Source: Salvator merianae
Taxonomy: Eukaryota; Chordata; Lepidosauria; Squamata; Teiidae
DNA: 64,000 nt
NCBI GenBank assembly: GCA_003586115.2
Contig: QVOM02000074.1
Coordinates: 2,770,446-2,834,445, forward strand
Direction of reading: 5' to 3'
The notes under the pieces: model-generated
What the model was told of the DNA's origin: nothing
The model's input: the letters and a program-made list of their open reading frames with translations, nothing else
The model's database searches: none
Translations under genes and position numbers: made by a program
Shown: positions 9,781-21,934 of the stretch, piece after piece
How the letters are laid out: each line of letters starts with the position of its first letter
Position numbering within the stretch: the first letter of the stretch is position 1

Positions 9781-12700
9781 CGCACAAAAAAAGAGATAAA
9801 ACACCACTGTTGCAACAGATTAAATGGGGACTGCAACTGGAATAGGAGGGAATAGCAAATCTAGGGGGGTGGCTATATTGATTAATGACAATGTTAACTT
9901 CCAATTATTGGAGCATAAAAAGGATGATGAGGGAAGATATATTTTTGTTAAGGGTTATTTGAATGGAGAAAAAGTTACACTAGCCTCAGTGAATGCATCT
10001 AATAAAAACCAAAAGAAATTTCTGGATGCTATGATGAAAAAACTAGAAAAATTTATGGAAGGAAGCGTGTTGATAGCAGGTAATTTGAATATGGATGTAT
10101 ATACAAATAGAATACATGGAAGTGTAAGCAATAATGGGAATAATGTGAATAATAAAAATAAGATTAATATTTTTAAATGGGGATTATTGGATAGTCATGA
10201 CAAACTGAACATCTCCATGAGACAACCTACACTTTATTCCACTAGACATAAAAGATTTACTTATATAGATCATATACTGCTAAATAATAATATTAAAATG
10301 ATTTTGATAGATATAACAACAAAGAGTATATGGATATCAGATCATGCTCCCTTAATAATAAGACTTAGGCAACCCAAAATTAAGCACTTTATACCATGGA
10401 GATATGACCCTATAGTATCAGTGAAAGAGAGTGACAGAAAAGATCTTGAAAAAGGGATTAAAGATTATTTTGATGATAATGATAAATATTGTGGGAGGGG
10501 TTTCAAATCGACAATAAGGGGTAAGTGTATATCAACAGAAATAGGAATTAAAAAATTAAGAAGACAATTTAGAACTCAATTAATACAGCAAATTGACAAG
10601 TTTCAAAGGGAATAAATTAGAAAGGGTTCTGAAAGGGCAAAAAGAAATTGGCTTAATAAAAAGAAAGAACTGGAAGAACTTGATTCCCATATATACAATA
10701 AAAAAAGTATTATATGTTAAAAACCAATTTTTATCTCAAGATATACAAAGTGTGAAAAGAGTCACTGGATATTTAAGAAAGACTAAAAGGAAAAACCGGG
10801 TAACTGTTAGATTAATGAAAATGGGGAAATTGACAAGGATGATGAGAAGATTGCAGAAATAATGGCAACATTCTATGAAATATTATATAAAGATGAACAG
10901 GTAGAACATATGGATATGATAATAGATAGAAAGGCATCCGATCAATAGAGGATTCAGTTAAATGATTATATAACATCAGAAGAGTAATGCCATTAAATCA
11001 TTAAAAGTTGGTAAATCCCCAGGGCCTGATGGTTTTTCAGCTATTTTTTATAAAACCTATAAAGATATACTTAATCCTTACCTAGTTAGATTATATAATA
11101 AGGTCCTCAGGGAGCAAGCTATATCTGACTCAGGGAGGAAGTCTATTCTAATTACTATGTTGAACCACACAGAGATGCAAAGCTTTCAGATTCATACAGA
11201 ACTATAAATTTATCCAATCAAGATTACAAAATATTTACGAAAATAATGGCAAAAAGATTGGAAACTATACTTCCGACTATAGTTAAAGAGGACCAATATG
11301 GTTTTATAAAAAATGGGTTTATAAGGAACCCGATTAGAAATATAGCAAATGTTATGTACCATGCAAAAAAAGAACAAAATAAATTGGGAATCCTAAAATT
11401 AGATGCTTATAAAGCTTTTGATACACTTAATCATGAATATTTAAGTAAGACATGTAATGAATTTGAACTGGGAGAAAATTTTTGTAGAACAATAAAAAAA
11501 ATATATGAAAGCTCGGAAGCTAATATAATTGTAAATGATGTACAATCTAAAAATATCAAAATTACTCAAGGAACTAAATGAAGATGTCCACTATCACCAC
11601 TATTATTTGCACTGGCAATAGAACCACTAGCAAATGAAATAAGAAATGATGCAAGATGGAAGGGCTATAAAATAAATAATGAGGAACTAAAAATTAATTT
11701 ATTTACTGATGATGCAATTATAGTGACAAAACAACCAAAAGAGATGGTATTGTATATAACAGAAATAATAGAAAGGTTCAGGAAAATGTCAGGATTAAAA
11801 ATTAATATAAATAAATCAGAAATTATGTACATGAATACCCCCCCCAGGTGACCAAAGAGAAATTAGACTAATTACAGGATTAACGGCAGGTATTAACGTA
11901 ATGAATATCTGGGGGTTTACTTAACAAAAAAATTATCCAAATTGAGAGTTGTAAATTATAATAGAGTCTGGGCAAAATTAATAATCAGGTATTAGGATGG
12001 AAAAAGAAATATTTAAGTATTTTATCCAAAATCAATATGTTAAATAAAAATTATGTATTTATCTCAAACATTACCTGAACAAATTCCCCTAAAACATTTA
12101 AGAGCATGGGATAGATAGATTAATTATTGGATATTCAATAGGAAGACATGTCTAAGAAAATGGATATTAAATGCACCACAAGATCAGAGGGGCTGGGCTA
12201 TTCCAACCATAGAAGGTTATCATGATGCATTTCATATATCAAAATTACTGGAACTAGAGGACAATAGGGAAACAAAATAGGTGAATATAGAAAGGCAAAT
12301 GTATAAGTTGACTAATATCTCAGTAATATTCCCAAGAATGGAAAATAAAATCCACTATTAATATTTGGAAAAGATGGCAAAAAATATATGTTAGAGAATT
12401 TTCAAAATTTAGTCTAATAGAGCAAATAAACGGTAAAGGTGAAATATTGAACATCAGAATATTAAAAATATTAAAGCAAAAAGGGATCTCCCTTATTGGT
12501 GATTTTTTTGATGAAAAAAATGAGTTATTTACAAACCAGAAATTAAGAGAGATATTGGGACCCAGAAATTGGCTACAAACGAATGCATTGACCAGTTTCT
12601 TTGAAGCTAACAATATTCTTGAGTTACTTAAATTACCAACTACTAAATCTGAGGAAATAATCAAAAAATGGCTGAAGAATAGAAAAGGAACTAGTAATAG

Positions 12701-13464
12701 GATTTACAAGTTAATAATTGATGCTAAAGAAGATATAATTAATGGTATGGTTGGTACTTGGCAAAAGGATATAAATATTAGCAATTTATATTAATAAATT
12801 AATTAATACATAAATTAATAAATCAATTAATAAAACATAACAGAATTAAAGAGTTAAAGATGAAGCTCGTTCATAAATAGTATAGAACACCAGCTCAATT
12901 AGCCAATATGATAACTACACTTTCCCCTCGTTGTTGGCATTTATGTGGTGTTAAAGGCACATATATACATATGTGGTGGGTTTGCCTGGAAGTTCAAATA
13001 TTTTGGAAAACTGTGGAAGCTAAAACATATGAAATTATGAAAATAAGGCTTATATCTTCTCCAGAATTATGTATTTGGCAGATATTTACAGGATTAATTA
13101 TTATAAAAAATCAAGAATATATGTTGAGCCAACTATTATATGCAGCACTGGCAACAATAGTATATGGATGGAGGGATTAACTAGAGTGGTCATTGGGAAT
13201 GTGGTTTCACTATGTATTGGACCAATATAAATTTGACCTCTCCAGACAATACCGCCTTAAATATATGGGAATAGAGGGTTCAATTAAAGCTAAAGAGAAA
13301 TGAAAAGATTTTCTGGAATATACAAACAGACCAGAAGCACCATGTTTATTGAGAACTGAAGTATTAAATATTAACAAATGGTTGTCCATCCAAATTAAAT
13401 ATATGATTTCAGCTGTTCAAGACTAGGATGGGGTGGGGGAGGGGGTGGATTAAATATATATAGA
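9781..13464 (+). mobile_element. L1 LINE, 5'-truncated, flanked by 19-bp TSD
   Basis: The element is a decayed L1 ORF2. The endonuclease domain begins at its ETH-type motif (THKK at the junction, E changed) and continues in a 263-codon frame (9824..10615) with KSRGVAILI and SDHAPL. A reverse transcriptase follows (about 11000-11860) with QYGFIKNG, YKAFDT, CPLSPLLFALAIEPLA and the catalytic box as FTDD rather than FADD. The C-terminal domain ends in an intact CX3CX7HX4C motif (about 12936-12990). Frameshifts and stops occur throughout. The short AT-rich tail precedes the right TSD. ORF1 and 5' UTR are absent. The insertion splits a minus-strand Gypsy element. Confidence 0.9.
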
Positions 13465-13483
13465 GAGATCTATAGGTCACAGA
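13465..13483. repeat. Target-site duplication of L1, right copy
   Basis: Identical 19 bp to 9762-9780. It is immediately followed by the first base of a SINE. Confidence 0.88.
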
Positions 13484-13776
13484 GGAGGCACGGTGGCGCA
13501 GAAGGCTAAGGCACTGATCTTTCAATAGGAGGATCGGAGTTCGAGGCCCCTGTCTGCCATGTAGAGGGGATGAGCGCCCTCTACTGGCCTCTAGCTCCAG
13601 CCAACCTAGCTGTTCGAAAGCAAGTAATTGCAAGTAGATGAATAGGGAGCATCACATTGTGTGATGCGGAAGATAGATAGATGTAAGCCTTCGGGCGAAA
13701 AAATAACCTTGTAAGCCGCTTTAAGTCAGCTTCGGCCGAGAAAAGCGGGGTATAAAAACCAAGTTCTTCTTCTCTC
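13484..13776 (+). mobile_element. tRNA-derived SINE, copy 2
   Basis: The head has an A box (TGGCGCAGAAGG) and an intact B box (GAGTTCGAGGCC), the internal RNA polymerase III promoter of a tRNA-derived SINE. The body includes GAGCGCCCTCTACTGG and ATCACATTGTGTGATG, and the 3' end is GGGGTATAAAAACC followed by a (TTC)n tail. It is nearly identical to the reverse-oriented copy at 1086-1387, so the family was active recently. It sits directly against the L1 target duplication. Confidence 0.9.
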
Positions 13777-15130
13777 GCCAAGAAAGGGCCAACACAACTG
13801 GGTACTAGAAGCCCTATGTCAGGAGGAAGTGGTCTCTTGATATCCTTGGATGTTAATGGCTAAAGCCACAGTCCACTGATCATAAGGACTGATGTGAATC
13901 CTCTTCTGCCAATGATCTCCCTCAGGCTAGTTTCACACAGTGGCTGAATTGGAACCTGATGTTGCATGACAAAAATCAAATTCATGAAGTTGCTAGTTGC
14001 CCTCGAATCCACCTAACTTCCACCTTGACACATGCCTGTTCAGAGGCTTTTAGGAGGATTTGGATCTTGAATTGTTAGCTGAAGTGGGCAGTATCCCTTA
14101 CTCACTATCAACAGTGGATTCATTTTCCAGTTGGTGTTCCTTCTGGTAGTTTGGTGTTCCTTTGGCAGTTGGACATTGATAACCAGAACAGCCTGCGTGC
14201 CGAGAGTACAGAAACAGGTTCTTCCAGTGGCTTTGGCCTTCTTGGCTTCTATCAGGTAAGAGTGAGTCCCTTCTAGCTACCTCAATTTAAACTTCTTGTT
14301 GGGACCAGGTGTACTGAGACTTGCATTGTGGCAGTAAGTGAGCCCCTGAAACAGTTGCTGCAAAACTAGTAAACCTTTTATATCACTATCTTTCTAGTTG
14401 CCCATCAACGCACAAGCAAAAATGAATAAGGTCTCTCAGGGTATCTGATCTGTCTGTTCTGGCCAACTGCTCTTCTCTTAATACCTTCAGGAATTGGCCC
14501 CTCAAAGCCAACTTGTCCCAGCTGGTCTTGGGTTTTAGACTGATTGCTGAAGCATAAGTAGTTAACTGAATCGTGGTGCTACTTCAGCTGTCTGATATGG
14601 TGGTTGCCTTCACAGGATCTTCAAACACTGCCCTAAATTAACTCTTGAAGGTTGTCTAGCTAATAAGTATGGGGATTTCTTACAGTCAGTAAGCCTGTTA
14701 ATCACAAAGGTGGCTTTGGATTTATCATCTGTGAAGTCCTTTGACTGCCAACTGAAAAATAATTTGCCCTGGCTAAAAAGATAAAGAATTTGTCCAGACA
14801 CTCACTGAACTACTCTGCATGTCACACCAGAGATGTCTTGGCTGACTCAAGGGTTGTTGAGTAAATTACCCTAATTGGGTCTGCAGGTTATTCAAAGTCA
14901 CAGCAAGCCGAGCTACCTGGCCTTGCCATGCAATGTTTTCCTGCTACAATTGGGATACATCTGCTGCCTCCATCTCTAACACTGGCTTAGTTTCAACTGT
15001 CTTTCCCAGCCCGGTGAAAACAGCTGCAAATCAGGCTGATATCAAGCAGTTAGTTGCTTGAGCAACTGCTTCTTCTCAGCCAGCTATAAACTCATTAGCA
15101 GAGCTGTAAGCTGAGTCAGCAGCTGAGCCT
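13777..15130 (-). pseudogene. Gypsy gag and protease region (minus strand)
   Basis: Read on the minus strand from high to low coordinates, a capsid-like region near 14610-14800 includes KDFTDDKSKATFVINRL. A degraded zinc-knuckle region follows (about 14190-14240, missing several Cys). Near 13970-14015 is a protease active-site-like block (VDSRATSNFM where VDSGAT is usual, so the catalytic Gly is changed). Many stops are present. It continues in the RT fragment at 9240-9761; the L1 and SINE separate the two. LTRs were not identified. Confidence 0.7.
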
Positions 15131-15158
15131 AACAAAACCAAAACCAAAACCAAAACCA
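15131..15158. repeat. Short (CCAAAA)n tandem repeat
   Basis: About four and a half units of CCAAAA, with no other signal around it. Confidence 0.9.
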
Positions 15159-17335
15159 TATTCAAACCAGGGAGCTTTTGCAATAGTGAAAGTCCATAGA
15201 ATTAAGTATGCCAGAAGTTAGAAATATTAAAGCCAGGGGTCATAACTATAGAAAGCAGGAACCAAAAACATACAGGAATTCATGTTGACTTTGCAACCTT
15301 GCTATCACCATCAGCAAATCAGGTTTAAGAGGAGTTGACCCATGGCACCTTCCTGTGTTCCATCTAAAGTAAGTTAGGGACCTTCCTCAGAGCCATGGTT
15401 TCTAATATTACTCTGCCTTACCCAGATAATCTCATACTCCTATCCTCTGACTGAATACACACTGCCCGCATCATTCCTAGACTAAGGGTGGTTCATTTTC
15501 TTCAGCTGTGTGGCACTGGTCAAAGCTGCTACCTGGGAAATAGCATCCTCAGATCCTGGTATGACCTGTGGTTTAGAAGGGGCTTCTATGGGGTCAGGAT
15601 TGCTGGGCACTGGCAGCTCCATTGCTGGTCTTACTTCTACCTCCTCATCCACAGAGCTGTCCCTGTGTCAGGATAAGGCATATGACATTGTGGATCTAAA
15701 TACTGATCCAGAAAAAAAAATGCTACTAATTCCAACTACTTTGTACTACTAGTACTTTTCTAACTACTATGTTAGAAAATATGTTGAATTTTGTCCTAGA
15801 CCACAAGGATTGGGCATTGGATTCCATTATTATCCGGAGCCTTTTGTAATCCCATGTCACTGAGTTTTAAGTTAAGAATACAATATTCTTGCTTGGATAC
15901 ACTTAACTACTTTTGGTAGAGATTCTTGCCCTTTTTGGTTTATAAGACCAATCAAAGAGGAAATTGTTGTCTGGTAAGAAAGGTTATGAATACTTCTTTA
16001 AAAGAGGGAGCAGTTTCTTGTTGTCAATCTTTTAAAAAGCCTCTCTTTATCAGACACTTTGGAAAAATACAGGCAAGTGTACAAAGTGCTCTTTTTAGGA
16101 AGATTTTGGAGTAAATAGACCAGATTTTTTTGGAACCATTTCAATCAAGGAATTAGTCTGGATTTACCATCAAAAACCCCTGTGGAAACGCCTACACTGG
16201 GAGAAAGACAAAGTTATTGAAGATTATGGATAATTTCTCCTAACTCTTCACAGACAGAAAGACAAATACATATAATTTTTTTTTTCTTTTCCATGGCAGC
16301 TGTGTAAATTTGGGCCGGTATAATTACTGTATTTTGCACTTTCTAAGACACACTGGCACAAAATATGCACCTGTAATTTAGCAAGGAATATTTAGGAACA
16401 ATAAATTAAAGAACAGCACACAGAGTACTTTTAGGATATTTTTTTTTGGGGTGGGGGGAGGGAAGTGTGACAAAAAATGCAATATAATGGATCTGCAATT
16501 TTACAGTTTAATTATTTGACGGAGGAACATTTAAACTGACGCCATTACAAGGGGACTTAAAGCTCTTTTAGCTTCTTCCTTTCAGCCCCCTGTACCTTGA
16601 AAGAAGGAAAAGTTAATCACTATTGTCATCTCATGAAAAAGAGGAACACTGGGTGGGTGCCAGAGAAACCCTTGTGAGCATCATTATTATTTTGGGTGTT
16701 ATACTGGCAAAATCACAAATGAACTACTATACTGCATTTGTAAAAAGCCTGTTCTAAGTAAAGACAGGACTAGTGAATGTACTTTATTTGTGGGTGGTTC
16801 CCAATCTCTGGGGAATGCTCTCTCCAGATAGGCTTGACAGGCTCCCAGACTTACAAGTTTCCAGCATTAGCTAAGCACTTTTGACTGTTTTACTGCTCAT
16901 GTACTGTTTTGTTCCCTGTGGGAAAATAGCATAGTTACTCATAAATCATTATGGTCAATAACGTTCCATCATATGACAAGCAAAATACCTATCTGTAATT
17001 ATGAAGCTTAGTAACTGCACAATTTTTCAGACCTCAAAAATATTATGCCATTAATATACACAGAATACTTGCTTAAGTGTAACATGAGTTCTGAACTATA
17101 GTACTGGAAACAACAAATTTCACAGACATCAAAGCTGTAAGACAACACTTAACATTTTCACAAAATATTACATTTCATTAATGCATGAGTAGAACAACAA
17201 AATTGTTCCATGAAGTATATTGGTGTTGTGATTTTATGTCACTATGTCAACCATAAATATTCCATTTTTTTTTGCTTTTCGTGATGCCAGTAGAGATTGC
17301 CCCTACCAGTCTGAGGCTGTCTTTTTTCCAGTTAC
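15159..17335. other. Intron 3' of exon, partly Gypsy-flank
   Basis: The first 500 bp, read on the minus strand, has an acidic open stretch (about 15510-15670) that could be the upstream edge of the Gypsy element, but I cannot place it. The remainder to the exon shows no element I recognise. There is a polyT run at 16276-16290 and a G-rich run near 16447-16463. Confidence 0.35.
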
Positions 17336-17443
17336 CTGAGCGATAAGAAGTTCTTCACATTTATGCACCTGTCTTTCAATCACAGATACATAATGTTTTT
17401 CAACGGCTTCTTCACGTTGCTGAATGGCAGACTGCAGTGATGC
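17336..17443 (-). CDS. CCDC91: Coding exon, probably CCDC91 (coiled coil)
   Basis: On the minus strand, a polypyrimidine tract and acceptor (TTTTGCTTTGTTTCAG) precede 108 open bases, and a strong donor (CAG then GTAACT) follows. The 36 residues are rich in Glu, Gln and Lys, include EEAVEKHYVSVIERQ and HKCEELL, and have heptad-like spacing. From memory this matches the coiled-coil region of CCDC91, a cytosolic protein that binds GGA adaptors at the trans-Golgi and helps cargo transport. The exon is phase 0 at both ends and follows directly, in the protein, the exon at 54225-54302. No stop or frameshift is seen. An orthology search would settle the name. Confidence 0.77.
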
Positions 17444-18729
17444 CTGAAACAAAGCAAAATGGCTTAAATTGAGATGAAAGTCCACTGACTATATTTAAAT
17501 ACATCCACATGCCACACACAAAAAATTTAAGGCCAATGTTAAATAACTGCTTAGTTTAAATGCAACCAGAATTGTTTATTATTGTTGTTATTGTTGTTGA
17601 CTCTCATATTAAAAAAAAGACTTGTTACGGATAGGGAAGGTTCATGTATCTGCTAAACCTATCTTGTTTAGTGGGACCACACAAGATGAAAGGCTTATGT
17701 GATCCACAGAGGAGTGTTGGGGGGGAGGGGGGAGCAGACATATTTCACTGGCTGACAAAACTCCACATCCTCTTAGCAGGCACTGTTAGATCCTGTGGGC
17801 CAAGCATGATCTTCACAACCACAAGTCAAGTAAAAACAGATGGAAATAATCAGCCATTTGAAAATATAGAAGCAATGCCCCCAAAATAGTTTACACTCTT
17901 AACTTGAAGAAATCAGGAATAAGAACTGGGAACACTAACAATTCCCATTCTTTGCCAAAATTCCCAAAACAAAATCATCCCATAAGGCCAAAGCAGCAAC
18001 ATGGTTCAAACAAAATTAGAACCATACATAGTTGAAGTGAACAAATGTAAACATTCATATCGGGGGGAGGGGAAATTCAATAGCTGAAACAGATGATAAA
18101 AGAAGCCAAATTCCCACTACGCCCATCTGTTTCCTTCACTTGATGGATAGTTTTCACACATAGCCTCTCATCCTTCCCACAGTGACATTGCCTAATCCTC
18201 TCTCTCCCAATACTTCACACTATTTAACATTATTCCTTTCAGAAAGAGGTTCTGTTCACAAGATTAACTACAAAATCATTGTAAATTTGAGGAGTTTAAA
18301 CGTTTGCAACTGTAGTTCTGCTCAAAAAGACTTATGAACACAAGGCAGAAATCTGCCACACTTAGAAAAGCAAGCAAAGTATTTCCGATCTTATTTTTTC
18401 AAGCATTATTTTAAACTCCTATGAAAAACAGTATATGCCTCTGTTGAAAAGCATTAAGGAAAGTGCAAAAAGCCTTAAACACTTAAAAATAGCAATTAAT
18501 CATCCTTTTCAGTTACTTACATATAAAAATATTTTCTTGCAGCTAATGTCTGCAAAAATACTTATCACCTATTTCCGATTAATCTGATCAACTAATCCCA
18601 GAGTACGTTTGTTCCTAGTATCCATACAATGACATTTTCATTAAGAAAATGGTTTTCCTTCTTCTAGAGAGGTAATGAGACATATAGCAAACAAGTCTAA
18701 GAAATGTGAAGATGATGCTTCTTTCCTGT
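17444..18729. other. Intron sequence 5' of the exon, no element recognised
   Basis: This is the downstream end of the large intron. It has a short TTG repeat near 17580-17600 and G-rich runs near 17717 and 18061. No mobile element is identified. Confidence 0.45.
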
Positions 18730-20110
18730 CTTTCAGTCAATCATAAAACTGACTATATACAGGAGGTGGACAGGCAACTGTCCAACATTACATTTTACAG
18801 AATCCTGTCTAAAGATCCCCCAGATGAATACCAGAAGGAATTATGCAGACTACTTGTGCATCAATCTGGTGTCAGGCAGGGCTACAGCACAGAGACTGCC
18901 TTGGTCGCCCTGATAGATGACCTACTTCGGGAGAGGGTCAGGGGACATGCGTCCTTGTTGGTTCTCCTGGACCTATCGGCTACATTTGATAACACTGACC
19001 ATGGTATCCTCCTGGACCGACTTCGGGGCTGGGCCTTCCAGGCACGCTTTTGCAGTGGCTCGAGTCCTTTCTTTGGGGGAGGTGTCGGAGGGTGGTGGTA
19101 CGTGGTCAGCGCTCACAGCCATGGGAACTCCCTTGCGGGGTTCCTCAGGGCTCAGTGTTGTCCCCACTACTGTTTAACATCTAAATGCAGCCACTCGGTA
19201 AGGTCATTAGGGAGTTTGGGGTTGGGTGCCATCAATATGCAGATGATACCCAGCTCTACCTCTCGATTCCAGTAGAGGCAGGTGAGGCACTCTCTGTGCT
19301 GGACTTCTGTCTGGAGGCAGTGTCGGGCTAGATGAGGACCAATAAATTCCAACTGAATCCAGACAAAACGGAAGCTCTGTAGGTTCAGAACCCCCATATT
19401 CTAGTCATCTCAGGACAATCGGTGCTGGATGGGAATGTTCTTTCCCTCAGGGACTGGGTGAGAGACCTGGGGGTCCTCCTGGATTCATCGCTGTCCCTTG
19501 AATTACATGTTGGGGTGGTGGCCAGGGGGGCCTACCAGAGACTCCAACTGGTTTGTCAGGTTTGCCCATATTTGGATGCTGGGGATCTGGCCATAGTTCT
19601 GCATGCCCTGGTAACCTCTACTTTGGACTACTGTAATGCGCTTTACATGGGTCTACTTTTGAAGATGGTCCAGAAACTGGAGCTAGTGTAGAATACAGCA
19701 CCTCGTCTGCTGTCGGGTTAACCAGGCCGTGTGCATATCACGCCAGTTCTGAAAAGTCTTTACTGGCTCCTGATATGTTTCCGGGTTCAATTCAAGGTGT
19801 TGACTTTGGTCTATAAAGCTCTAAATGGTTTGGGCCCTACTTACCTCAAGGAGCACCTCTACCCATGTGTGCCTGTCCATACATTGAGGTCACAGGGGGA
19901 GTCTCTCCTCATTGCTGCTGGACTGTTGCATTGTTGGGTGACGGTGGTTTTGGGGTGGGGGCTATGAAATATTTTTTATGATGTTTTTATAATGTTTTTA
20001 TGGTGTTTGATTGTAATAGTTTTGGATGCTTTGCAAGGTTTTTTTATGTTTTATGATGTTTTATAATGTTTTTATGGTGTTTTATTGCAATAGTTTTTTG
20101 TGTGTTTTTG
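18730..20110 (+). mobile_element. L2-like LINE (CR1/L2 group), 3' part
   Basis: The reverse transcriptase is recognisable across several frames: SGVRQGYSTETALVALIDD, LLVLLDLSATFD (first catalytic Asp region), and a degraded second catalytic region near 19220-19250 (QYADDTQLYL-type in another frame). After this come LDYCNALYMGLLLK and the 3' domain TPVLKSLYWL to 19967. The 3' UTR has two imperfect copies of a TTTTTATAATGTTTTTATGGTG block (19980-20100). The copy is 5'-truncated and dead. The same family recurs at 25154, 33661, 36560, 42770 and 46880. Confidence 0.82.
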
Positions 20111-20129
20111 TAACATTGAAACACTCATA

Positions 20130-21545
20130 GTCAGATATATGCATATATGGACAATATCCTCAGACCATATCCCACCAACACTCACAGCTATGTGAAGGGT
20201 ACTGCTGACTTCCTGAAGAAATTACAGTCCATCCAGGGAACACCATCTTAGCCACTATGGATGTGGAATCCCTCTATACCAACATCCCACACAAGAATGG
20301 TTTACAAGCTGTCAGGAATATCTTTCCAGATTGCACCTTAGCAAACCTAGTCATCAAGTTCTGCAACTTGTTCTCACACACAACTATTTCACTTTCGGCA
20401 ATAACACATACTTTTAAATTAATGGTGCTGCTATGGGCACATGCATGGCAATATACCAACTTTTACATGGTTGACCCAGAACACTTCCTCAACTCTTGTA
20501 CCCAGAAGCTTCTCCTTCACTTGAGGTTCATTGGTATCTTCATAATTTGGACGCATGGAGAGGACTCTTTCAAGATATACCAGAATTTCAATAACTTCCA
20601 CCCCACCATCGATCTCAGCTTGGAACTATCCACAGAACAAGTTCACTTTTTGGATACCACCATGCAGCTACACAATGAACATCTAAGCATGACACTATAT
20701 CACAAACTCACTGACAGCTGCATGTATTTATATGCTTCCCATTTCCACTCTGAGATACTACCAAATCCTTCATCTACAGTCAAGTCCTCCAATGCAATTG
20801 CACCTACTCAGACCCACACAAAAGAGACAACAAACTCATGGAATTACAACAAGCATTCCTCAAGCTTCAGTACCCAGCACACAAAATAAAGAAACAAATC
20901 AACGAGCCAAAACTGGTACCCAGAACCAATTCACTACAGAACAGTCTGAAGACAAAAAATGGCAGAATCCCACTAGTGGTCACGTACAGCTCCCAACTCA
21001 CAGCACTCAGACATATCATCAATGAAATACAGCCGATTCTGGACAATAATGCTACCTTCTCAAGGGTTCTTGGTGGCAGATCTTTGCTTGCCTACTGACA
21101 ACCTCTCAGTCTCAAACAGTTACTTACTGATAGGAGGATACACAACATGGACGAGGAGACTGGTACAAGACCTCGCTCTCTTGAACTGTTTATCCCATTT
21201 CCTTTTTGGTTCCCAGCTGGCATCACTCTACATGCCAACACTCAACAGGTTTGCATCTATATTCACACACAAAGTCTTAACGACCTCTATTTACACACAA
21301 AGCCTTAATTACCATTGTTATACTTGTCAACTCATCATCACACCCATAGTTTTGCATTTCAATTACTACTCACACACACAGGCCTACTCACACACACAGG
21401 CCTATATAGGTCTGTCCCTAGGCTCTTCACCCCATACGTCTGATAAAGTAGCCTTAATCTGTGAAAGCTTATGCCACCAAATTCTTTCTCTCTGTTAGTC
21501 TCTAAGGTGCTACTAGACCCTCTTCCTTACTGATCCAGATTAACA
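20130..21545 (+). mobile_element. Penelope-like retroelement (PLE)
   Basis: A 210-codon frame (20257..20889) begins MDVESLYTNIPH, the hallmark RT motif of Penelope-like elements, and carries FIIWTHGEDSF and FHPTIDL further on. The catalytic YxDD is degraded to F-I-G-I, so it is inactive. The C-terminal part continues in a second frame (about 20910-21100, PLVVTYSSQL). The 3' region ends with the block GTGAAAGCTTATGCC and TTAGTCTCTAAGGTG, which I associate with the tails of reptile Penelope-like repeats. A GIY-YIG endonuclease domain is not recognisable. Confidence 0.82.
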
Positions 21546-21934
21546 CAACTTTGTATTTGAAGTCAATCATAAAAACACTAGAAATTCCATTCTGGATTTG
21601 TCCAGTGGCCTGGCTGGTTTTCACAGTGGCCAACAAGCTGCATTTGGAAGCCCACAATCAGAATGAGCACACAACTGGCTTCCAACATCTGGCATTTACA
21701 GGTATATAGCACCTGATATAGCCATTAGAGTTGGTAGCCATTAACAATCCTATCTTCCATGGTGGTCTAAATCTTAAAAACAACACAAAAAATGACCAAG
21801 CTGGTGGCCAAAACAAACACATCTTGTGATAGTGAACTCTACAATTTACCTATACATTGCATAAAGAAATACTTCATTTTGTTTGTCCTGATTCTTCCAG
21901 CATTCAGCTTCATTGGTTAATCTTGGTTGTAACA
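21546..21934. other. Intron sequence, nothing recognised
   Basis: Sequence between the PLE tail and the start of L1 homology. I see no coding or repeat signal. Confidence 0.4.
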
